Shown here: positions 1 to 5,617 of the stretch, piece by piece
Layout: each line of letters opens with the position of its first letter
How positions within the stretch are numbered: position 1 is the first letter of the stretch
Source of the DNA: an uncultured bacterium
Lineage (GTDB): Bacteria; Patescibacteria; JAEDAM01; Absconditabacterales; Absconditicoccaceae
NCBI GenBank assembly: GCA_903904545.1
Contig: CAIVDB010000008.1
Coordinates: 1 to 5,898 of the forward strand
Direction: 5' to 3'
Length of the DNA: 5,898 nt
Notes under the pieces: generated by a model
Database searches by the model: none
The model's input: only the letters and a program-made list of their open reading frames with translations
Told to the model about the DNA's origin: nothing
Position numbers and translations under genes: made by a program

Positions 1-294
<294 letters not shown>

Positions 295-385
295 TCAAGT
301 ATATCTGTTTTTGAAAATAATGCAAATTTTGATGATACCTACCTTTTTTCCCTTTTCTACCTCCACTAAAAAAGTCATTAGAAAT

Positions 386-413
386 TTGACAAATAATATC
401 CTAGGGGTATAAT
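386..413 (+). promoter_or_regulatory. Perfect-consensus sigma70-type promoter
   Basis: TTGACA at 386-391 and TATAAT at 408-413 are separated by 16 bases, and both hexamers match the housekeeping consensus exactly. Transcription would start near 420, giving a leader of about 40 bases before the ATG at 461. The leader has no Shine-Dalgarno sequence. It is the strongest promoter-like signal in the window and points at the 647-residue gene. Confidence 0.8.
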
Positions 414-460
414 AAGGTAAATATTTGTTTTATAGTATTTTATTATTTCTCCCAAGCACC

Positions 461-2404
461 ATGAGTATCGAACAAATTTTCTCAGAGAAGACCAAAGACA
501 AGAAGTATGATATCAAGGATATCAAAGAAACTTGAAAACAAGTAAAAAACGAATATTTTGAGAATACAGCGAAACTAAAAGATGATATTACTAAGAACTT
601 AGACGGACTCAAAGATGTTGTCCAAATCCAAAATGCGAACGAAAGAACTCGAAAGCTACCTAACAATCAAAAGATGATCAAGTCTATTGAAGAAAAGGTT
701 AATACCATTACGGGGAAGAAAGAAGCCCATAGTAACATCAACGTCATAACAACTGCTTTAAAACTCATTTCTAAATCATGAGATAACAATCTACAGAAAG
801 TAGTAGGGACAGACCAAGAAACAGTAGAAAAAGTTATCAAGAATAATAAGCTTATCTATTTTCAACGATGTGATGGTGATGATCGAAAGACATTGCAAGG
901 TCTTTGCGATAAGTGTATGGACGATACCTTCAATACAGAGACACTTAAAGCAATCTGTTTTCTTCAAGCTATGTCACAAGACTACTTCAATACTGATTAT
1001 GGAGTAGATGGTGTTGCCGGAGGTAATACTTTGAGAGCATTAAACAGTGCACTAGAATGAATCTTACCAGAAGAAAAACAAGAAGACAAGAAAACTGATA
1101 AACCAGAAGACAAGAAAACAGAAGACAAGAAAACCGAGAAAACAGAAGAAAAGAAAACCGAGAAAACAGAGGAAAAGAAAACTGAGAAAACAGAAGGAAA
1201 GAAAACTGATAAAACAGAAGGAAAGAAAACAGAGAAACAAGAAGAAAAGAAAAACAATACTAAAGAAGTGATTGGGACTAACGAAAGACAACAGAACATA
1301 AAAGAAGTCATTAACTATATTAATAATACAAAATTTCTTATATCAAAAGAAGCATTATTAGAAAGAAATCCCGCAGAACAATATGGGAACCTTTTAGGGA
1401 AAATCTTATATAATCTTCCAAATCAGATGCCTACATCAATAAAGTTGAAAAATACATTTTGAATAGATAATCTTATATATACTGTTGATATATGACAAGG
1501 GCAAGAACTTACGATTCCACTTACTGTAAATATAGAAGACATCATCGACAAAGATTGAAAATTAAATAATGTAGAATTCGACAGGAAAGATGAGGAATTA
1601 ATAGTTAAAATGGTCGATATATTTAAAAAAGGAGATATGGACAAATACAATAAAAAAGTTAAACAGACCAGCAAAATTGATCAAGAAAAGAAAACTGAGA
1701 AAAAAGAGATAGCAAAAGGCCCAGAAAAAACCTATGAAAAATCAATGCCTAAGGAAGTTTTTGAACAGGTTTTCAAAACAATGGATCAAGAATTTAAAAA
1801 TCTTCTACGAAATGATATCAACTTAACAGAATTAAGAGCTTATTTAGAGAGGAACAACGTTAGACTTTCTATTTCGAACAGAAATCCAAACATTAATATA
1901 CAGGCTCGAGACTCAAAAACACAAAAATTAGAAACAATAAAAACAATTCCAACAACCCGATTTCTCCATGGAGAAGATATCGATACCACAGGATTTAAAA
2001 ATTCCGTGTATTTATGGCTTAATTATACCTATCTTCCAGCAGGGAAAGAAAAAGAAGCAAAAAACAAAAAAGAGACAATATTGATAGAGAGCTATAAGAA
2101 AGCAAAGGAAACAATCGGCAGAACATTTTTTTCTCAAAAGGAACTCTTCCCAGGGGAAGAAAGTAATATGTATTTAAATACCTTCTTCAAATGAGGCTTA
2201 ATATTACTCCGTGAAACCACTTCAACTTCATTGAATAGACCCGACTATGGTTATTTTAATATTAAGATAGGAGGAGAGAAGAGATGAATAGTGCATTTCT
2301 ACACAAAGGAGGTAATGGATAAATGAGTTTTCTCAAAGGAGAAGCTAAAATGAATAATTACGAAACAAATCAAGGAAATTATAGAAAAACAAAAAGCCAA
2401 GTAA
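461..2404 (+). CDS. Large protein with peptidoglycan-binding-like motif and K/E/T octapeptide repeats, function unknown
   Basis: This is one frame of 647 residues ending in TAA when TGA is read as glycine. In-frame TGAs encode residues 25, 107, 200, 334, 345, 366, 578, 609, 622 and 631. No signal peptide or membrane helix is visible. Residues 1-135 are charged and look helical. Cys137, Cys149, Cys152 and Cys166 form C-x11-C-x2-C-x13-C, a possible metal or disulfide cluster. Residues about 162-200 resemble the PG_binding_1 domain: LKAICFLQ, then GVDGVAGGNTLRAL, which fits the family's Q..L...DG..G..T..AL pattern. A hydrophilic octapeptide repeat (residues 208-265) acts as a linker, and EKKTEKKE recurs at 409-416. 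The C-terminal half (about 270-647) is not recognised. A consensus promoter precedes the gene and a terminator follows, so it is probably monocistronic. Peptidoglycan binding is an inference, and the missing export signal argues against a simple wall-bound role. Confidence 0.85.
1082..1255 (+). repeat. 24-base in-frame tandem repeat encoding K/E/T octapeptides
   Basis: The units encode EDKKTDKP, EDKKT (a 15-base partial unit), EDKKTEKT, EEKKTEKT, EEKKTEKT, EGKKTDKT, EGKKTEKQ and EEKKN. Unit boundaries are at 1082, 1106, 1121, 1145, 1169, 1193, 1217 and 1241. Every full unit is 24 bases, so copy-number changes keep the frame. The encoded stretch is highly charged and likely a disordered or helical linker. 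Apparent minus-strand reading frames rich in Phe/Ser/Leu over this stretch are complements of the repeat, not genes. Confidence 0.92.
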
Positions 2405-2435
2405 TGTAAGCATAAAATATTTTTTTCATACCAAG

Positions 2436-2464
2436 AAGGCTGTAAATTCTACAGCCTTTTTCTT
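2436..2464 (+). terminator. Intrinsic (rho-independent) terminator
   Basis: A perfect 9-base stem (AAGGCTGTA, 2436-2444) pairs with TACAGCCTT (2450-2458) around a 5-base loop. TTTCTT follows. It lies 31 bases after the TAA of the 647-residue gene and separates it from the downstream winged-helix gene. Confidence 0.88.
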
Positions 2465-2488
2465 GTAATAGCAAAGAAAATCCTTACA

Positions 2489-2514
2489 TTGACGCAAAGA
2501 AAAGAAGATACAAT
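2489..2514 (+). promoter_or_regulatory. Weak candidate promoter for the winged-helix gene
   Basis: TTGACG (2489-2494) and TACAAT (2509-2514) resemble -35 and -10 boxes, but the 14-base spacer is shorter than the usual 16-18. It sits just after the terminator and about 55 bases before the ATG at 2569, where a promoter is needed. The assignment is tentative. Confidence 0.25.
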
Positions 2515-2524
2515 GACATTTCTT

Positions 2525-2556
2525 CATTTCATCACTTCATCACTTTATCATTTCAA
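2525..2556 (+). repeat. Octamer array, four imperfect units, upstream of the winged-helix gene
   Basis: Four consecutive 8-base units read CATTTCAT, CACTTCAT, CACTTTAT and CATTTCAA. The pattern is CA[T/C]TT[C/T]A[T/A]. The array ends 12 bases before the ATG at 2569 and so would lie in the leader or core promoter. Comparable arrays of different sequence lie before 3209, 4227 and 4925. Confidence 0.6.
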
Positions 2557-2568
2557 CCCATCGACGGT

Positions 2569-3102
2569 ATGAATCTAGAAAAACTCTTTGGAAGTAAGAC
2601 CAAGGTGGATATTCTCAAATATCTTCTCTTCAAAAGACAATGAGTCTCCATGAGAGCCCTAGAAAGTGAACTAGAATGGACCTTCCCTGCCATCAAAAAA
2701 CAAGTAGATTCGCTTCTCGCTGCCGAAGTAGTAGACATCAACAAAGAAGGACAATGACGATCCATCACTATCAAACCAGAATTTCATGACAATATCAAAA
2801 ATATCTTCTTCTACGGATTGAGAGGGGAACTCATAGACCTCTTCAGGACCTATGAAATCATGATAGACAAATATTTCTTTGGTAAAAGATTTGGGACTGA
2901 TATCGAAACAGATCTCGTAATCATCTACAAAAACGCTGAAAAACCACAAATCGATACCATCAAAGAGAATATTAACGATATTTTCAGAGGATACTTCATA
3001 GAAACAGTTTCCGTTGTCTTCATGTCAGCAGAGGAGTGGCAAAAACGTTATAGACTCGCAGATAGATTCGTCTTACAAATCATGAGACACATTAAAGAAT
3101 AA
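2569..3102 (+). CDS. Winged-helix DNA-binding protein with degenerate nucleotidyltransferase-like C-terminus
   Basis: This is a 177-residue protein ending in TAA; TGAs encode Gly25 and Gly63. Residues 1-70 form a winged helix-turn-helix: LFGSKTKVDILKYLLF (helix 1), SMRALESELEW with FPAIKKQVDSLLAAEVV (helix-turn-helix) and a basic wing around GQGRSITI. Residues about 80-177 resemble the nucleotidyltransferase-like half of a family common in CPR and archaea: a lone acidic strand (ETDLVIIYKNAE), a strand at ETVSVVFMSAEEW, and a final helix RYRLADRFVLQIMRHI. The GS motif and second catalytic aspartate of active nucleotidyltransferases are not visible, so enzymatic activity is doubtful. The likely role is transcriptional regulation, possibly ligand-sensing. 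Its targets are unknown; the neighbours give no strong clue. The ATG at 2569 is chosen because it directly begins the typical N-terminus of the family; no Shine-Dalgarno is present. Confidence 0.82.
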
Positions 3103-3137
3103 TTTTGAATGTTGAATTTTGAATGTTGAATGTTGAA
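3103..3137 (+). repeat. Heptamer array, five units, directly after a stop codon
   Basis: Five consecutive 7-base units follow the TAA with no gap: TTTTGAA, TGTTGAA, TTTTGAA, TGTTGAA, TGTTGAA. It can also be read as two exact 14-base units plus a half unit. Together with the array at 3171-3198 and the inverted repeat between them it forms a quasi-symmetric element filling the gap. Confidence 0.75.
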
Positions 3138-3141
3138 TTAA

Positions 3142-3165
3142 GGAGTTTTTATACAGAAGGACTCC
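3142..3165. repeat. Inverted repeat GGAGT / ACTCC at the centre of the gap element
   Basis: GGAGT (3142-3146) pairs with ACTCC (3161-3165) across a 14-base loop. The stem alone is short. The flanking heptamer arrays are partly complementary to each other and could extend it into a long imperfect hairpin. No strong U-tract follows, so it is not a convincing terminator. Confidence 0.4.
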
Positions 3166-3170
3166 AACAC

Positions 3171-3198
3171 TAAGCATTAAACATTAAGCATTTATCAT
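3171..3198 (+). repeat. Heptamer array, four units, upstream of the MEMO-like gene
   Basis: Four consecutive units read TAAGCAT, TAAACAT, TAAGCAT and TTATCAT. Rephased, the unit is CATTAA[A/G], which resembles the complement of the left array (CATTCAA). The two arrays are therefore related and oppositely oriented. The last unit contains TATCAT (3193-3198), a possible -10 box, 10 bases before the ATG at 3209. Confidence 0.65.
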
Positions 3199-3208
3199 TA
3201 AAAAATCA

Positions 3209-3856
3209 ATGACTCCTGAAATACAATTAGAACAATTACTCCACTATACCATAGGAGCCTATGATTTGATCCCTCATATGCAAGAAAGTCCTCTAGCAAA
3301 ATACACACAAGCAATACTTCCCTATGGATCCCAACTATATACAGGGGTGCTACAAGCAGCTGGATATTTATTATTGAAAACTCATCCAAAAATATGTTTT
3401 ATTGATATCCAGGAACAACAGGAGGAACTTATACTGCAAAAAACAGGGACCTTTGGTCCAGTATTTGGACAAAAACACGATATACAACTTTTAGACGAAA
3501 ATTTACCACAAAGTAATCAGCGAACAAAAAAAAATATTGAAATATGTCTATGACAATTATGATTCAATGCCTTGATCCAAGGCAAGCAAGATATCCATCG
3601 AATAAGTATTCGTGCATCTTTTTCTCCACAAGAAAAAAAGACTATCTGTGAATATTTTAAGAAAAAAGAAAATATAAACTACATCCGATTGGCAAATCTA
3701 GCTTCAAAAAACCAAAATTCTGATCTCAAGGATATCTCAGATTGGAAAAAGAAATCTAACAATAAAGATCATAAAATATTTCAACTCTTTGCCTGAATAA
3801 ACAAAAAGCAACATATCATAGCATATACAGAGGGGTTTACCTGTATTGTTGGCTAG
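3209..3856 (+). CDS. Hypothetical protein, possibly a degenerate MEMO-family (AmmeMemoRadiSam protein B-like) protein
   Basis: This is a 215-residue protein ending in TAG. TGAs encode Gly115, Gly118 and Gly196; with the standard code it would break into three pieces. Three stretches recall the MEMO family. AILPYGSQLYTG (residues 35-46) lines up with that family's PHAGYxYSG, with His replaced by Tyr. KICFIDIQEQQ (61-71) lies where the family has a strand ending in GPSH. The C-terminal FAGINKKQHIIAYTEG with a final CIVG recalls the family's last helix, LLxYxxSGD and VVGYA. The metal-ligand histidines of active members are not seen, so a catalytic role is unlikely. The middle (about 118-190) is Lys-rich and unrecognised. 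The ATG at 3209 starts right after a heptamer array; no Shine-Dalgarno is present. Gene reality is well supported; the family call is weak. Confidence 0.7.
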
Positions 3857-3913
3857 TCATGACGAAAGCCTTTCTCTCTAGGGGCAGAAAAGACAGAAAA
3901 AGGCAAAAAAGAC

Positions 3914-3941
3914 TTGAAAAACAACTCTCTTTAAGTATAAA
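3914..3941 (+). promoter_or_regulatory. Candidate promoter for the secE-nusG-rplK cluster
   Basis: TTGAAA (3914-3919) and TATAAA (3936-3941) are separated by 16 bases, each one base off the housekeeping consensus. It lies in the gap between the TAG of the MEMO-like gene and secE, about 40 bases before the secE ATG. An A-rich, loosely periodic stretch precedes it (from 3883, GGCAGAAAA-like units). Confidence 0.5.
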
Positions 3942-3980
3942 AAGTCGTTAAAATTTTTTTATTGTAGAAAAAATTATCCA

Positions 3981-4163
3981 ATGATGAAATTTATTTATGA
4001 TAGTCTCGATACTGTCAAAAAATTAAAACACCCAACTAAGAAAGATTTTATAAATCTCACTCTAGCAATATTTGGGATGGTAATTATTGCAGGACTCTAT
4101 TTTGTGGCTGTAGATACAGTCTTTTCAGGACTCTACAAATGGTTCTTTAGTGTAATGAAATAG
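3981..4163 (+). CDS. secE: Preprotein translocase subunit SecE
   Basis: This is a 60-residue, single-helix SecE of the short bacterial type. The amphipathic N-terminal segment (SLDTVKKLKHPTKKDF, residues 8-23) corresponds to the conserved region that lies along the membrane and contacts SecY. The membrane helix follows (about 25-45, LAIFGMVIIAGLYFVAVD) with the conserved Asp near its end. SecE stabilises SecY in the protein-export channel. The gene contains no TGA codon. The position directly before nusG is the near-universal bacterial order and supports the call. Two adjacent ATGs (3981 and 3984) are possible starts; the first is used. No Shine-Dalgarno sequence is visible. It stops at TAG. 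Confidence 0.93.
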   Translation: MMKFIYDSLDTVKKLKHPTKKDFINLTLAIFGMVIIAGLYFVAVDTVFSGLYKWFFSVMK

Positions 4164-4194
4164 CGTTTGAGCGTTTAAGCGTTTGAGCGTTTGA
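4163..4194 (+). repeat. Octamer array, four units, between secE and nusG
   Basis: Four consecutive 8-base units read GCGTTTGA, GCGTTTAA, GCGTTTGA and GCGTTTGA. The first base is the last base of the secE TAG stop. The next eight bases (ACGATTTT) may be a decayed fifth unit. It is more GC-rich than its surroundings and occupies the first half of the secE-nusG gap. Confidence 0.8.
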
Positions 4195-4217
4195 ACGATT
4201 TTATTTTACTCTATAAA
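4191..4217 (+). promoter_or_regulatory. Possible nusG-proximal promoter
   Basis: TTGAAC (4191-4196, created by the last array unit) and TATAAA (4212-4217) are spaced by 15 bases. The -10 box ends 9 bases before the nusG ATG, so a transcript from it would be nearly leaderless. The AT-rich background makes chance occurrence plausible. Confidence 0.25.
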
Positions 4218-4226
4218 ATAAATTCT

Positions 4227-4811
4227 ATGCAAACAAAAGATGCAAATACAGGAGAAATCAAAAGACAGATAGAAGACAATTCCTACAGATGGTATGTACT
4301 CAGTGTCGTCTCTGGACAAGAGGAATTAGTCATAGAAAACCTCAAAGAAAGAATAAAAAAGCAGAATCTAGAAGACGCAGTAAGTGATTTTATGTCACCT
4401 ATGGTCAGCGAATCTTCACTCAAAAAATGAGAAAAAATCATCAAACAAAGAAAATTATATCCTGGATACGTCTTTGTATGTTCCAAAATGAATGACAAGA
4501 TACGATACGTAGTAAGAAATACCCCAGGAGTTAGACTTATTGTAGGAGCAGAGACACGTCCAATACCATTGACAGACGATGAATATGAAAAAATACTTCA
4601 ACAAATCCAAAAATCTCAGGAAAGATCTGAGCTCAAAATACCATACAAAGAAGGTGATGTTGTTCTTCTCAAGACAGGAGACTTCAAAGGCATGAAATGA
4701 TCTGTAAGAACTATCGACTCAGTCAAAGGAACCGTAATCGTAAATATAGAAATGTTAGGAAGACTTACTCCAGTAGTTATTGATCTGGACAAAATCGAGC
4801 TTATGAGCTAA
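4227..4811 (+). CDS. nusG: Transcription termination/antitermination factor NusG
   Basis: This is a 194-residue protein of normal NusG length ending in TAA; TGAs encode Gly68 and Gly158. The NGN domain spans about residues 20-125: RWYVLSVVSGQE (21-32) starts the first strand, and RKLYPGYVFV (75-84) is the family's hallmark segment. RNTPGVRLIVG (97-107) and the PIPLTDDEY stretch follow. The KOW domain (about 141-193) has EGDVVLLKTGDFKGMK-G-SV, with Gly158 at the KOW glycine, and closes with GRLTPVVIDLDKIEL. NusG binds RNA polymerase, reduces pausing and links polymerase to Rho or to ribosomal protein S10. A charged N-terminal extension of about 20 residues precedes the domain. ATG 4227 is preferred; an in-frame TTG at 4191 lies within the octamer array and is rejected. 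Confidence 0.96.
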
Positions 4812-4852
4812 TCTCATATATAGAAAGCAATAAAAGATAGAGAGAATATCGT

Positions 4853-4880
4853 AATTGAAAATTAAAAATTGGAAATTATT
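4853..4880 (+). repeat. Heptamer array, four imperfect units, downstream of nusG
   Basis: Units read AATTGAA, AATTAAA, AATTGGA and AATTATT, each beginning AATT at exact 7-base spacing. The array lies in the 113-base gap between nusG and the membrane-protein gene, about 45 bases before the ATG at 4925. Low complexity makes it the least certain of the intergenic arrays. Confidence 0.5.
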
Positions 4881-4924
4881 TTGTTCTCAGCTTCTTCTAG
4901 ACTTTTATTCTCGTAATACGGTAT

Positions 4925-5608
4925 ATGCATACCAAAGAACAAAAAATAATAAAACTCTTTATGATTACTTTATGTCTAGGCATTCTCTTTGTATATGTGC
5001 TTTTGTTCCAAGTCAAAGGAAAATCATTGCAGACAGCATCGTCGACAATAAGCTCAGGAGCAGAATTGACTATTGGTATCAGGAGTGGAGAGACCGTACA
5101 AACATTGACCCCCGTGAGTCAAGTAATAGCTACTATCACAGGGACAATAGAACCAAAAGGGGGCAATCTACTATCTTGATCACGCCAGATTCAAAATCCG
5201 ACATTACTTACAAATACATCTCTAGAAAAAACGGGAGTAATAAATATCCTCTCAGGTACAAATATATTCTATGGAAGTATACAAGTGATAGAGAAATTAT
5301 GAATCAAATATTTGTATGCATTGGTAGACCAACAGGATATCTATTATATCAATCTTGGAAATCCGAGCTATGACTTCTGAAGCATCACAAGAAAACTTGG
5401 CGGATCTGTATATGAACTCAAAACAGAAGCAGAAATAAATCAGAATAAACTCTTTGGAAATAAGGTTACCTTCATAAATCTCCCAGAGTATAAAGACAAA
5501 AAAGTAGTCATGATCATCTCTCAAGGAGACACCGCTCGACTTATTCGAGTAGATTATGCAAAATACCATAAGGTAAAATCATATATCAAATCTTTATTTA
5601 TTCAATAA
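4925..5608 (+). CDS. Single-pass membrane-anchored protein of unknown function, inserted between nusG and rplK
   Basis: This is a 227-residue protein ending in TAA; TGAs encode Gly85, Gly126 and Gly152. A short basic N-terminus (MHTKEQK) precedes one hydrophobic helix (about residues 8-29, IKLFMITLCLGILFVYVLLF). This predicts an uncleaved signal anchor with the rest outside. Residues about 34-80 are Ser/Thr/Gly-rich like a surface linker. Residues about 95-227 look like a folded alpha/beta domain (IKYLYALVDQQDIYYINLG, then KKVVMIISQGDTARLIRVDY) that I do not recognise. An in-frame TAG at 4898-4900 bounds the start on the left, and ATG 4925 is the first start after it. The stop is 9 bases before rplK, implying co-transcription and perhaps coupled translation. 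The usual bacterial order has rplK directly after nusG, so the gene is an insertion in a conserved block. A different-frame TGA-free ORF overlaps it but is judged spurious. Confidence 0.8.
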
Positions 5609-5617
5609 TATTGTATC

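Noticed and set aside
997..1311. Minus-strand Phe/Ser/Leu-rich reading frames
   Set aside because: They are complements of the K/E/T repeat; composition and repetition are fully explained by the + strand gene.
461..2404. Cluster of short genes or a decayed pseudogene separated by TGA stops
   Set aside because: All pieces share one frame, no frameshift is needed, and the same TGA pattern occurs in intact nusG and rplK. One continuous code-25 gene explains it.
2350..2409. A 19-codon ORF with AAAGGAG eight bases upstream, overlapping the end of the 647-residue gene
   Set aside because: The purine-rich string is part of lysine/glutamate codons in the larger gene. The product (MNNYETNQG onward) is polar and unremarkable, and genes here do not use Shine-Dalgarno sequences.
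3868..3904. GCCTTT / AAAGGC hairpin as terminator of the MEMO-like gene
   Set aside because: The stem is only six bases with a 25-base loop and is followed by A residues rather than a U-tract on the + strand.
4163..4194. CRISPR-like repeats
   Set aside because: Units are 8 bases, contiguous, with no spacers and no cas genes nearby.
4855..5373. A 172-codon TGA-free reading frame overlapping the membrane-protein gene
   Set aside because: It starts at TTG inside a low-complexity heptamer array, has no recognisable domain or helix, and covers only part of the interval. The other frame has a clear signal anchor and ends 9 bases before rplK. Under code 25 TGA absence is not evidence of coding.
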